In this document: piece by piece, positions 17,529 to 25,607 of the stretch
Numbering within the stretch: position 1 is the stretch's first letter
Layout: the number at the start of each line of letters is the position of its first letter
Assembly (NCBI RefSeq): GCF_003391395.1
Contig: NZ_CP024190.1
Span: 868,001-932,000, forward strand
Length of the DNA stretch: 64,000 nucleotides
Source of the DNA: Mycobacterium marinum
GTDB taxonomy: Bacteria; Actinomycetota; Actinomycetes; Mycobacteriales; Mycobacteriaceae
Direction: 5' to 3'
Notes under the pieces: model-generated
The model's input: only the letters and a program-made list of their open reading frames with translations
What the model was told of the DNA's origin: nothing
Database searches by the model: none
Made by a program: the position numbers and the translations under genes

Positions 17529-18949
17529 GGCTGCTTCACCAGGTAGGGGGACACGGTGCTGCGATGCTCGTCGAGATCGAGTGCGCGCCCGAGGGCGGGG
17601 AATGCCCGTTGGGGACAGTTGTCGCGTTCGCAGACTCTGCAACCGGCGCCGATCGGCGTGGCCGCGATATTCGGATCGCCGGACAAATCGAGTCCTTCCG
17701 AGTAGACGAGCCGGTGCGCGTGGCGAAGTTCGCAACCCAACCCGATCGCGAACGTTTTACCCGGCTGACCATACCGGGCTGCACGACGCTCGACGGTCCG
17801 GGCCACCCACATGTAGTTACGGCCATCGGGCATCTGCGCGATCTGCACCAGGATCTTGCCCGGGTTGGCGAAGGTCTCATAGACGTTCCACAGCGGGCAG
17901 GTTCCGCCGCTGGAAGAGAAGTGAAAACCCGTGGCGGACTGCCGTTTTGACATGTTGCCGGCACGGTCGACCCGGATGAACGAAAACGGGACGCCGCGCA
18001 TCGACGGTCGCTGCAGCGTCGAGAGCCGGTGCGCGATGGTTTCATAGCTCACCGAGTAGAACGCCGACAGCCGCTCGACGTCGTAGCGGAAATTCTCGGC
18101 GACGTCATGAAACTGGCGGTAGGGCAGTACCGCGGCCGCGGCGAAGTAGTTGGCCAGTCCGAGGCGCGCCAGCGTGCGTGACTCATCACTGGTGAACTTG
18201 CCGTCGGTCACCATGGCATCGATCAGATCGCCGAACTCGAGATAGGCGAGCTCGGCGGCCATCTTGAACACCTGCTGGCCCGAGGCGAGGTGATTGCTGA
18301 TTTCCAGCGTCTTGGTCGCGGGGTCGAAGCGATGCAGCACCGTGTCACCCAGATCGATCCGTCTGGTGATTCGCACGCCGTGCACCTCGGTGAGGCGGCG
18401 CGTCAGCTCGCTGCGCAGATCGCCATGGTGCAACCGCATCTGGATTGTCAGGTCCTCGGCCGCGGCGTCGAGCTCGTGCAGATAGTTCTGGCGTTGGTAG
18501 AAGTAGTCGCGCACCTCTTCGTGGGGCATGGTGATCGACCCGGTACCGCTGCCGTCGGAGTAGCGCTCCTCGGTAGCGGCGGCCAGCTGTGCGGTGGTGA
18601 TTCGGTAGCGGCGGTGCAGGTTGACCATTGCGCGGGCCAGGCTGGGATGCGCGCTGACCATTTCGGCGACTTCGGTCGGGTCGACGCTGATGTCCAGATC
18701 CCGGTCCATCGTCACCTCGCGTAGCTCGGCGACCAGCCGAGTGTCGTCTTGCGAGGAGAAGAAGGTGGCGTCGACTCCGAATACCTCAGTAATGCGCAGC
18801 AGCACCGCCACCGTCAGTGGGCGAACGTCGTGCTCGATCTGGTTGAGGTAGCTCGGCGAGATTTCCAGTAGCTGGGCGAGCGCGGCCTGGCTGAAGCCCC
18901 GCTCGTTACGGAGCTGGCGGACCCGCGAGCCGACGAACGTCTTGGACAC
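17525..18949 (-). CDS. ramB: RamB-type regulator of glyoxylate/acetate metabolism
   Basis: Transcription factor of 474 residues, the same length as M. tuberculosis RamB (Rv0465c). An XRE helix-turn-helix covers about residues 5-60 (VRQLRNERGFSQAALAQLLEISPSYLNQIE), followed by the IrrE-like and short-chain fatty acyl regulator domains; the C-terminus has a cysteine cluster GCRVCERDNC near 443-452. RamB represses icl1 in mycobacteria when glucose is present. GTG at 18949 starts the conserved SKTFVGSRVRQLR. RamB-box-like sequences occur before icl1 (20012-20053) and a weaker one in the gap before the next gene (19059-19067), so self-control is possible. Confidence 0.93.
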   Translation of the reverse strand: MSKTFVGSRVRQLRNERGFSQAALAQLLEISPSYLNQIEHDVRPLTVAVLLRITEVFGVDATFFSSQDDTRLVAELREVTMDRDLDISVDPTEVAEMVSAHPSLARAMVNLHRRYRITTAQLAAATEERYSDGSGTGSITMPHEEVRDYFYQRQNYLHELDAAAEDLTIQMRLHHGDLRSELTRRLTEVHGVRITRRIDLGDTVLHRFDPATKTLEISNHLASGQQVFKMAAELAYLEFGDLIDAMVTDGKFTSDESRTLARLGLANYFAAAAVLPYRQFHDVAENFRYDVERLSAFYSVSYETIAHRLSTLQRPSMRGVPFSFIRVDRAGNMSKRQSATGFHFSSSGGTCPLWNVYETFANPGKILVQIAQMPDGRNYMWVARTVERRAARYGQPGKTFAIGLGCELRHAHRLVYSEGLDLSGDPNIAATPIGAGCRVCERDNCPQRAFPALGRALDLDEHRSTVSPYLVKQP

Positions 18950-19123
18950 GCAAGCGAGCCTAGTGAGACAGGTCGGGTCATGTGAAGGCCTGGTTAGCAG
19001 AGTTGGCACGCCGACGGGGATAGGTAGTCGATTGGTGTTTCCGGTGCGTCGTTGGCATGATTCGCAACGAGACTCCCAGGGATTAGCTGGGGTTCACGCT
19101 AGGAGGAAACGGGGAGTTAAGCC

Positions 19124-19918
19124 GTGAGCCTGGACAAAGAAATGATGCCGGTGCCGGACGGTCACCCCTCGGTGTTCGATCGTGAGTGGCCGCTGCGCGT
19201 CGGCGATATCAACCGCACCGGAAGGTTGCGGTTGGACGCGGCATGCCGGCACATCCAGGACATCGGTCAAGACCAGCTGCGGGAGATGGGTTTCGAGGAA
19301 ACCCATCCACTCTGGATCGTTCGGCGCACCATGGTCGACCTGATCCGCCCCATCGAATTCCAGGACATGCTGCGGTGTCGGCGTTGGTGTTCGGGAACCT
19401 CCAACCGGTGGTGTGAGATGCGCGTTCGCATCGATGGTCGCAAAGGCGGGCTGATCGAGTCGGAGGCGTTCTGGATCCACGTTAATAAGGAAACCGAGAT
19501 GCCGGCGCGCATCGCCGACGACTTCCTGGCGAGTCTGCACAAGACCACCGCCGTGGAGCGGCTTCGCTGGAAGGGCTACCTCAAGCCCGGTAGCCGCGAC
19601 GATGCAACCGAGATACACGAGTTCCCGGTCCGGGTCACCGACATCGACCTGTTCGACCACATGAACAACTCCGTGTACTGGAGCGTGATCGAGGACTACC
19701 TGGCCTGCCACAGCGAGTTGCTGCAGGCGCCGCTGCGCGTCACCATCGAGCACGAGGCGCCGGTCGCGCTGGGCGACAAGCTCGAGATCATTTCGCACGT
19801 TCACCCGGCCGGCTCCACCGATAAGTTCGGCCCGGGTCTGACCGACCGCACTGTTACAACTCTCACATATGCGGTTGGCGACGAGACGAAAGCCGTCGCC
19901 GGACTCTTCTCGCTTTAA
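19124..19918 (+). CDS. Acyl-ACP thioesterase family protein (Rv0466 type)
   Basis: Double hot-dog protein of 264 residues, acyl-ACP thioesterase (FatA/FatB-like) family, expected to release fatty acids from acyl carrier protein. First hot dog: WPLRVGDINRTGRLRLDAACRHIQDIG near 22-50; second: VRVTDIDLFDHMNNSVYWSVIEDYL near 168-192, with the HMNN signature of thioesterases. The GTG at 19124 is preceded by AGGAGGAA and GGGGAG. It lies between ramB (divergent) and icl1, inside a fatty acid metabolism block. Confidence 0.88.
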   Translation: MSLDKEMMPVPDGHPSVFDREWPLRVGDINRTGRLRLDAACRHIQDIGQDQLREMGFEETHPLWIVRRTMVDLIRPIEFQDMLRCRRWCSGTSNRWCEMRVRIDGRKGGLIESEAFWIHVNKETEMPARIADDFLASLHKTTAVERLRWKGYLKPGSRDDATEIHEFPVRVTDIDLFDHMNNSVYWSVIEDYLACHSELLQAPLRVTIEHEAPVALGDKLEIISHVHPAGSTDKFGPGLTDRTVTTLTYAVGDETKAVAGLFSL

Positions 19919-20011
19919 CCGGACAAGCGTACGGGTAAATCCCCCTTGACCTGCGAATTTTAGTTACCGGCGGGTAGCTTCTGTAACGGTTCAGTAATCT
20001 CCCGGCTTCGC

Positions 20012-20024
20012 AAGCTTTGCAAAA
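20012..20024 (+). promoter_or_regulatory. RamB box-like site 1
   Basis: AAGCTTTGCAAAA at this place matches the RamB operator style (an A-rich lead, TTTGCAAA core) recalled from Corynebacterium and M. tuberculosis. It lies about 200 bases before icl1 and close to the ramB gene itself. Confidence 0.5.
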
Positions 20025-20043
20025 TGGCTGGAAGTCGTAGCCG

Positions 20044-20053
20044 AAATTTGCAA
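20044..20053 (+). promoter_or_regulatory. RamB box-like site 2
   Basis: AAATTTGCAA repeats the TTTGCAA core of the first site 30 bases downstream, close to three helical turns, so two RamB units could bind the same face of the DNA. Assignment is by consensus recall. Confidence 0.5.
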
Positions 20054-20092
20054 GTGAAATGGGTGGACCAGGGGGAATGGGCTATGTCATGG

Positions 20093-20108
20093 TCGTGTTA
20101 GCACACGA
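20093..20108. promoter_or_regulatory. Inverted repeat TCGTGT-TAGC-ACACGA
   Basis: Six-base perfect arms around a four-base centre, 118-133 bases before the icl1 ATG. It resembles a CRP-type site but the half-sites are two bases too close, so the bound regulator is unknown. Confidence 0.4.
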
Positions 20109-20132
20109 GTGAAGTTGAGTCCACGGAGAACT

Positions 20133-20160
20133 TTCTAGACGTCTTCTAGAAGCTCTCTAG
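20133..20160 (+). repeat. Three CTAG cores phased at 11 bases
   Basis: TTCTAG at 20133-20138, TTCTAG at 20144-20149 and CTCTAG at 20155-20160 follow each other at exactly 11-base steps. CTAG is rare in mycobacterial DNA, so three in 28 bases is striking. The middle unit is within the palindrome CTTCTAGAAG. The array ends 65 bases before the icl1 start. Confidence 0.6.
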
Positions 20161-20225
20161 GCCGCCGCCCGGCGGTGGTGGTCTCAGAAATTCAGCAATG
20201 TAGTGACCGTAAAAGGAGCCGTCCA

Positions 20226-21512
20226 ATGTCTGTCGTTGGCACCCCGAAGAGCGCTGAGCAGATCCAGCACGACTGGGACCACAACCCCCGGTGGAAGGGC
20301 ATCACCCGCACCTACACCCCGCAAGACGTCGTCGCCCTGCAGGGCCACGTCGTCGAGGAGCACACCCTGGCCCGTCGCGGCTCCGAGGTGCTCTGGGAGC
20401 AGCTGCATGACATGGACTTCGTCAACGCGCTGGGCGCGCTGACCGGCAACATGGCCGTCCAGCAGGTGCGTGCCGGCCTGAAGGCCATCTACCTGTCGGG
20501 CTGGCAGGTCGCCGGTGACGCCAACCTTTCCGGCCACACCTACCCGGACCAGAGCCTGTACCCCGCCAACTCGGTGCCGCAGGTCGTCCGTCGTATCAAC
20601 AACGCGCTGCTGCGCGCTGACGAGATCGCCAAGGTCGAGAACGACCGCTCGGTCGACAACTGGCTGGTGCCGATCGTCGCCGACGGTGAGGCCGGTTTCG
20701 GTGGTGCGCTCAACGTCTACGAGCTGCAGAAGGCCATGATCGCCGCCGGTGTCGCCGGTTCGCACTGGGAGGACCAGCTGGCCTCGGAGAAGAAGTGTGG
20801 CCACCTGGGCGGCAAGGTGCTGATCCCCACCCAGCAGCACATCCGGACCCTGACCTCGGCCCGTTTGGCTGCCGACGTTGCCGATGTCCCGACCGTGGTC
20901 ATCGCCCGGACCGACGCCGAAGCGGCCACCCTGATCACCTCCGACGTTGACGAGCGGGACCGCCCGTTCATCACCGGCGAGCGCACCAAGGAAGGCTTCT
21001 ACCGGATCAAGAACGGTCTGGAGCCCTGCATCGCCCGCGCCAAGGCCTACGCGCCCTTCTCCGACCTGATCTGGATGGAGACCGGCACCCCGGACCTGAA
21101 GCTGGCCAAGCAGTTCGCCGAGGGCGTCAAGGCGGAGTTCCCCGACCAGATGCTCGCCTACAACTGCTCGCCGTCCTTCAACTGGAAGAAGCACCTCGAC
21201 GACGAGACCATCGCCAAGTTCCAGAAGGAGCTGGGTGCGATGGGCTTCAAGTTCCAGTTCATCACCCTGGCCGGCTTCCACGCCCTGAACTACTCGATGT
21301 TCGATCTGGCCTACGGCTACGCCCGCAACCAGATGTCGGCCTACGTCGAGCTGCAGGAGCGGGAGTTCGCCGCCGAGGAGCGCGGCTACACCGCAACCAA
21401 GCACCAGCGTGAGGTGGGTGCCGGTTACTTCGACCGCATCGCCACCACGGTGGACCCGACCTCGTCGACCACCGCGCTTGCCGGTTCGACCGAAGAGGGC
21501 CAGTTCCACTGA
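20226..21512 (+). CDS. icl1: Isocitrate lyase
   Basis: Glyoxylate shunt enzyme of 428 residues that splits isocitrate to glyoxylate and succinate; in pathogenic mycobacteria it also serves the methylcitrate cycle and growth on fatty acids. The active-site motif KKCGHLGGK is present with Cys191 at the same number as in M. tuberculosis Icl1 (Rv0467). Other blocks include SGWQVAGDAN and HWEDQLASEKK. AAGGAG lies nine bases before the ATG; an in-frame GTG at 20175 would run through the control region and is rejected. Codon use is strongly optimised (nearly all third positions G/C), fitting high expression. A stable hairpin follows the gene, then fadB2. Confidence 0.98.
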   Translation: MSVVGTPKSAEQIQHDWDHNPRWKGITRTYTPQDVVALQGHVVEEHTLARRGSEVLWEQLHDMDFVNALGALTGNMAVQQVRAGLKAIYLSGWQVAGDANLSGHTYPDQSLYPANSVPQVVRRINNALLRADEIAKVENDRSVDNWLVPIVADGEAGFGGALNVYELQKAMIAAGVAGSHWEDQLASEKKCGHLGGKVLIPTQQHIRTLTSARLAADVADVPTVVIARTDAEAATLITSDVDERDRPFITGERTKEGFYRIKNGLEPCIARAKAYAPFSDLIWMETGTPDLKLAKQFAEGVKAEFPDQMLAYNCSPSFNWKKHLDDETIAKFQKELGAMGFKFQFITLAGFHALNYSMFDLAYGYARNQMSAYVELQEREFAAEERGYTATKHQREVGAGYFDRIATTVDPTSSTTALAGSTEEGQFH

Positions 21513-21602
21513 GCTGACTGATTGCCGAGCAGACGCAGACTCGCACTTCTGCAGCGCAGTTGATGTGAGTTTGTGTCTGCTCGCCAGGGAAGTTGACAGC
21601 GT

Positions 21603-21633
21603 AGGCCCCGCCCAGCCAACCTGGGCGGGGCCT
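21603..21633. terminator. Perfect 13-bp hairpin between icl1 and fadB2
   Basis: AGGCCCCGCCCAG at 21603-21615 and CTGGGCGGGGCCT at 21621-21633 form a perfect 13-bp stem with a five-base loop. There is no T-run after it, so it is either a tract-less mycobacterial terminator or a processing/stability element between icl1 and fadB2. Confidence 0.6.
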
Positions 21634-21675
21634 ATTGCAATGCGTCACAAAATCGATTCGCGGGAGAGAAAATAG

Positions 21676-22542
21676 ATGGGCAGCGATGCAGCAATCCAGC
21701 GAGTAGGGGTTGTCGGTGCCGGACAGATGGGATCCGGCATTGCGGAGGTCTCGGTGCGTGCCGGCGTCGAAGTCACGGTGTTCGAGACCACCGAGGCGTT
21801 GATCACCGCGGGCCGCAACCGCATCGTCAAGTCGCTGGAGCGTGGCGTCAGCTCAGGCAAGGTCACCGAGCGTGAGCGTGACCGCGCCCTGAGCCGGCTG
21901 ACGTTCACCACCGACCTGAATGACCTGGCCGACCGGCAGCTGGTGATCGAGGCCATCATCGAGGACGAGGCCGTCAAGACGAAGGTCTTTGCCGACCTCG
22001 ACCGCGTGGTCACCGATCCTGACGCGGTGCTGGCGTCGAACACGTCGAGCATCCCGATCATGAAGGTTGCCGCGGCCACCAAGAATCCGCGGCGAGTGCT
22101 GGGGCTGCACTTCTTTAATCCGGTACCGGTGCTTCCGCTGGTCGAGTTGGTCAGCACGCTGGTCACCGACGACGCCGCCGTGGCTCGCACCGAGGAGTTT
22201 GCTAGCGCGGTGCTCGGGAAACAGGTGGTGCGCTGTTCGGATCGCTCCGGCTTTGTGGTGAACGCACTCCTGGTGCCGTATCTGTTGTCGGCGATCCGCA
22301 TGGTGGAGGCCGGATTCGCTACCGTCGAAGACGTCGACAAAGCGGTTGTTGCCGGGCTGTCTCATCCAATGGGCCCGCTGCGGCTTTCCGATCTTGTCGG
22401 CTTGGATACCCTGAAGTTGATTGCCGACAAGATGTTTGAAGAATTCAAGGAACCGCATTATGGTCCGCCGCCACTGTTGTTACGCATGGTAGAGGCGGGT
22501 CAGTTGGGTAAGAAGTCGGGCCAAGGCTTTTATACCTACTGA
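21676..22542 (+). CDS. fadB2: 3-hydroxybutyryl-CoA dehydrogenase
   Basis: NAD(P)-dependent 3-hydroxyacyl-CoA dehydrogenase of 288 residues (FadB2, Rv0468). The Rossmann motif GAGQMG is at 14-19 and the catalytic His145 lies in GLHFFNPV, with the second-domain block GFVVNALLVPYL and the terminal KKSGQGFYTY as in the family. It interconverts acetoacetyl-CoA and 3-hydroxybutyryl-CoA in beta-oxidation. GGGAGAGAA precedes the ATG. It sits behind icl1, separated by a hairpin, consistent with joint use on fatty acids. Confidence 0.95.
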   Translation: MGSDAAIQRVGVVGAGQMGSGIAEVSVRAGVEVTVFETTEALITAGRNRIVKSLERGVSSGKVTERERDRALSRLTFTTDLNDLADRQLVIEAIIEDEAVKTKVFADLDRVVTDPDAVLASNTSSIPIMKVAAATKNPRRVLGLHFFNPVPVLPLVELVSTLVTDDAAVARTEEFASAVLGKQVVRCSDRSGFVVNALLVPYLLSAIRMVEAGFATVEDVDKAVVAGLSHPMGPLRLSDLVGLDTLKLIADKMFEEFKEPHYGPPPLLLRMVEAGQLGKKSGQGFYTY

Positions 22543-22610
22543 AATTTTCAGCTGCCTCACATGCGGCTCACGTGAAGGTCACAGCCCTGAGGTGGCGTCG
22601 TTGCAGTCGT

Positions 22611-22640
22611 GTGACAGGCGTTTTGAACATCGGGTAGTAT
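22611..22640 (+). promoter_or_regulatory. Candidate umaA promoter
   Basis: GTGACA at 22611-22616 and TAGTAT at 22635-22640 are spaced by 18 bases and resemble a housekeeping -35/-10 pair, about 38 bases before the umaA ATG. Confidence 0.4.
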
Positions 22641-22677
22641 TTGCCCTGGATCGACAGATGAGAGGTAGTTTTCCGGA

Positions 22678-23538
22678 ATGACCGAGCTGAGGCCGTTTTA
22701 CGAAGAATCGCAATCAATCTACGACGTTTCGGATGAGTTCTTCGCGCTATTTCTAGACCCGACGATGGCGTACACCTGTGCGTACTTCGAGCGGGACGAC
22801 ATGACGCTGGAGGAGGCGTCCAACGCAAAGTTTGACTTGGCGCTGGGCAAGCTGAACCTCGAGCCCGGGATGACTTTGCTCGACATCGGCTGCGGCTGGG
22901 GCGGCGCGCTGCAGCGGGCGGTAGAGAAGTATGACGTCAACGTCATCGGTATCACGCTGAGTCGCAATCAATTCGAGTACAGCAAGGCCAAGATGGCCAA
23001 GATCCCCACCGAGCGCACCGTCGAGGTGCGGCTGCAGGGATGGGAAGAATTTGAGGACAAGGTCGACCGCATCGTCACCATCGGCGCTTTCGAAGCGTTC
23101 AAGATGGAGCGCTACGCGGCCTTCTTCGAGCGCTCGTACGACATTCTCCCCGACGACGGCCGGATGCTGCTGCACACGATTCTCACCTATACGCAGAAAC
23201 AGTTTCATGAGATGGGCGTCAAGGTGACGATGAGCGACGTCCGATTCATGCGATTCATCGGCCAAGAGATATTTCCCGGCGGACAGTTGCCGGCGCAGGA
23301 AGATATTTTCAATTTTGCGCAGGCGGCCGGATTTTCCGTTGAAAGAGCGCAATTGCTGCAGCAGCATTACGCGCGGACGCTAAACATCTGGGCGGCGAAT
23401 CTGGAGGCCAGGAAGGAAGAGGCCATCGCCATGCAGTCCCAGGAGATCTACGACAAGTACATGCACTACCTGACGGGGTGCGAGAACTTCTTCCGCAAGG
23501 GCATCAGCAACGTGGGGCAGTTCACCTTGGTCAAGTAG
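22678..23538 (+). CDS. umaA: Mycolic acid methyltransferase UmaA
   Basis: SAM-dependent methyltransferase of 286 residues, same length as M. tuberculosis UmaA (Rv0469). SAM motif LLDIGCGWGG at 68-77; CAYFERDDMTLEEA near 34-47; Cys34 and Glu139 of the cyclopropane synthase active site are kept. In the segment IGAFEAF the His that follows Glu in PcaA and CmaA2 (AFEHF) is Ala140, so activity may differ from a classic cyclopropane synthase. The M. tuberculosis homologue affects mycolates and virulence but its exact reaction is unsettled. It is convergent with pcaA. Confidence 0.93.
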   Translation: MTELRPFYEESQSIYDVSDEFFALFLDPTMAYTCAYFERDDMTLEEASNAKFDLALGKLNLEPGMTLLDIGCGWGGALQRAVEKYDVNVIGITLSRNQFEYSKAKMAKIPTERTVEVRLQGWEEFEDKVDRIVTIGAFEAFKMERYAAFFERSYDILPDDGRMLLHTILTYTQKQFHEMGVKVTMSDVRFMRFIGQEIFPGGQLPAQEDIFNFAQAAGFSVERAQLLQQHYARTLNIWAANLEARKEEAIAMQSQEIYDKYMHYLTGCENFFRKGISNVGQFTLVK

Positions 23539-23564
23539 GTCACCCAGACCTGGAAGTACGCGGT

Positions 23565-23594
23565 ACGCCCGGCGGATGATTCCGTCGGGCGTTT
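23565..23594 (+). terminator. Intrinsic terminator-like hairpin after umaA
   Basis: ACGCCCGGCGGA at 23565-23576 pairs with TCCGTCGGGCGT at 23581-23592 through a TGAT loop (12 pairs, one G-T), followed by a short TTT. It lies 27 bases past the umaA stop. Confidence 0.65.
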
Positions 23595-23769
23595 CTGCGT
23601 CAATTGGGGGGTGTCAGACGGGTCAAGCTGGGGCGGCGGGGCCGCGGCGCGATACACCAAGACACTCGCAAGCGCTCATGTGGCCGGCGCACGGCCCGTT
23701 CCCGAAAACGCCAACACCAAGCCGCCGATCGCGTCCCGCGGAACGCGACCGGGCGGCTAGCCGGTGTGG

Positions 23770-24633
23770 CTACTTCTCCAAAGTGAACTGATCGATGTCC
23801 GTGTAGCCCTGGCGGAACAGCTTCGCGCAACCCGTGAGGTACTTCATGTAGCGGTCGTAGACCTTCTGCGACTGGATGGCGATGGCCTCTTCCTTCTTGG
23901 CTTCCAGCGCGGCGGCCCAGATTTCCAGCGTCCGTGCGTAGTGCAGTTGCAGCGACTGCACCCGAGTCACCTTGAAGCCCGCCGCGGTCGCGTGCTCTTC
24001 GACCGTCGGGATTGTTGGCAGCCAGCCGCCGGGGAAGATCTCGGCGAGGATGAATTGTGAGAAGTGCACGATTTCGTGGGTCAGCGTCAGCCCCTTCGCC
24101 CGGGCCTCCTTGAAGGTGGGGCGGGCGATGGTGTGCAGCAACATGATTCCGTCGGCCGGCAGCGCTTGGTAGGCCATCTTGAAAAAGTGCGCGTAGCGCA
24201 GGCGGCCGAAGTGTTCGAAGGCGCCGATCGAGACGATGCGGTCGACGGGCTCGTCGAACTTCTCCCACCCTTCCAGCAGCACCCGACGGCTGCGGGAGGT
24301 GTCGATCTGGTCGAACATCTGCTGAACGTGGGCGGCCTGGTTCTCCGACAACGTCAGGCCGACAACATTGACGTCGTACTTCTCAATGGCACGCCGCATC
24401 GTGGCGCCCCAGCCGCAGCCGATGTCCAGCAAAGTCATCCCGGGCTCGAGGTTCAGTTTGCCCAGCGCCAGATCGATCTTGGCGACCTGCGCCTGCTCGA
24501 GGGTCATGTCGTCACGCTCGAAATATGCGCAGCTATAGGTCTGGCTCGGGTCGAGAAATAGCCGGAAGAAGTCGTCAGACAAATCGTAATGGGCTTGCAC
24601 ATTGCCAAAATGCGGCGTGAGCTGGACGGACAT
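23770..24633 (-). CDS. pcaA: Mycolic acid proximal cyclopropane synthase
   Basis: SAM-dependent cyclopropane synthase of 287 residues, same length as M. tuberculosis PcaA (Rv0470c), which makes the proximal cis-cyclopropane ring of alpha-mycolates needed for cording and persistence. Cys35, the SAM motif DIGCGWGA at 70-77, and Glu140-His141 in GAFEHFG are all present. ATG at 24633 begins MSVQLTPHFGNVQAHYDLSD; an upstream reading from 24657 adds eight unconserved residues. It is transcribed towards umaA and lies next to the MadR-type regulator. Confidence 0.96.
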   Translation of the reverse strand: MSVQLTPHFGNVQAHYDLSDDFFRLFLDPSQTYSCAYFERDDMTLEQAQVAKIDLALGKLNLEPGMTLLDIGCGWGATMRRAIEKYDVNVVGLTLSENQAAHVQQMFDQIDTSRSRRVLLEGWEKFDEPVDRIVSIGAFEHFGRLRYAHFFKMAYQALPADGIMLLHTIARPTFKEARAKGLTLTHEIVHFSQFILAEIFPGGWLPTIPTVEEHATAAGFKVTRVQSLQLHYARTLEIWAAALEAKKEEAIAIQSQKVYDRYMKYLTGCAKLFRQGYTDIDQFTLEK

Positions 24634-24789
24634 AGTGATGGAGCCTTTCTGTTCCACAGGGCTTAGCTCAGCGCACCCTGGCGTGCCCCCCGGTTGCCCC
24701 CATGAATGGTAGCTGCTTTACAGCGGTGCAGAACCCACGCCGGTATCCGGCGGATATCGCGGGTGCCTGGTAGGAGGCTAGGCAGTTGC

Positions 24790-25473
24790 CTAGTCGTCCA
24801 CCCGTGGGGGCACGATCGGCGACGGGTGCGGCTGGTCACGGAACTTCTCCAGAGAGCCGCCGGCCTCCACGATGCCGCACAGTGCGCTCCAGCTCAGCAT
24901 TGTCAGGTAGTCGATGAGTTCGTCGCTGGTCATCCGCGGGTCCGACATCCAGGAGTGGGTAGCCAGCTGCACACCGCCGACGATCAGGTATGCCCACGGT
25001 TCCACGCCGCCGGTGTCCATCCCGGCCTCGGCCATGCGCCGGCGCAGCATCACCGCGAGCATGCGGGCGATGATGCGCTCCGAGTCGGCGATGACTTTGC
25101 TCTTGCTGGCCGAGCTGTTGGCCATCACGAACCGATACGGTTCCGGTTCGGCGGCGACGGTTTCGACATAGACCCGGATGATCTCGCGGGCCAGGTCGAA
25201 GCCGTCCAGGTTGGAGGACAGCGCTGCCGCCATGTTGGGGATCAAGGTGGTTTGCGCAAAGCGCATCATCACCGCGGTCGTCAGATCGTTCTTGTCGACG
25301 AAGTAGCGGTAGAGGACCGTCTTGGAGACCCCGATCTCGGCCGCGATCTCATCCATGCTCAGGAAGCGGCCGTGTCGGCGGATCGCGACGATCGTGCCGT
25401 CGACAAGCTCGTTGCGCCGCTCCACCTTGTGTTGGTGCCAGCGCCGCTTGCGACCATCTGTTTTCCCCGTCAT
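24790..25473 (-). CDS. madR: TetR-family regulator, MadR homologue (Rv0472c)
   Basis: TetR repressor of 227 residues. The helix-turn-helix lies at about residues 20-65 with SMDEIAAEIGVSKTVLYRYFVDKNDL, and the long C-terminal ligand domain is highly like M. tuberculosis Rv0472c as I recall it. That protein (MadR) is reported to repress the mycolate desaturases desA1/desA2 and respond to acyl-CoA. ATG at 25473 opens the conserved MTGKTDGRKRRWHQHK; a GTG at 25494 is a longer alternative. It is divergent from the DUF445 gene and next to pcaA, fitting a role in mycolate control. Confidence 0.88.
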   Translation of the reverse strand: MTGKTDGRKRRWHQHKVERRNELVDGTIVAIRRHGRFLSMDEIAAEIGVSKTVLYRYFVDKNDLTTAVMMRFAQTTLIPNMAAALSSNLDGFDLAREIIRVYVETVAAEPEPYRFVMANSSASKSKVIADSERIIARMLAVMLRRRMAEAGMDTGGVEPWAYLIVGGVQLATHSWMSDPRMTSDELIDYLTMLSWSALCGIVEAGGSLEKFRDQPHPSPIVPPRVDD

Positions 25474-25607
25474 AGCCGGGATACGCTCTACCACTTTCTG
25501 CTGGTTTCCACTTACTAGACGCCCTTGATACTACGGCTTGTGCAGTTACATATGGCGCATCGGCGGTGCGTGCGCGAGGCCCCACAACAGTGCAGTCACA
25601 CTAACCC

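Larger units (their letters stand above)
19919..20225 (+). promoter_or_regulatory. icl1 control region
   Basis: This 307-base gap contains no credible gene and is densely built with regulatory signals for icl1: two RamB-box-like elements, a TCGTGT/ACACGA inverted repeat, and three CTAG cores spaced 11 bases apart, each listed separately. AAGGAG at 20211-20216 is the icl1 ribosome site, nine bases before ATG. I could not fix a -35/-10 pair with confidence. Confidence 0.6.

Noticed and set aside
20093..20108. CRP binding site before icl1
   Set aside because: Half-sites resemble CRP but spacing is two bases too short, so only an unnamed inverted repeat is reported.
20184..21509. Minus-strand frame of 441 codons across icl1
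   Set aside because: Antisense shadow of a highly GC3-rich gene; the plus strand encodes a full isocitrate lyase with active-site motif.
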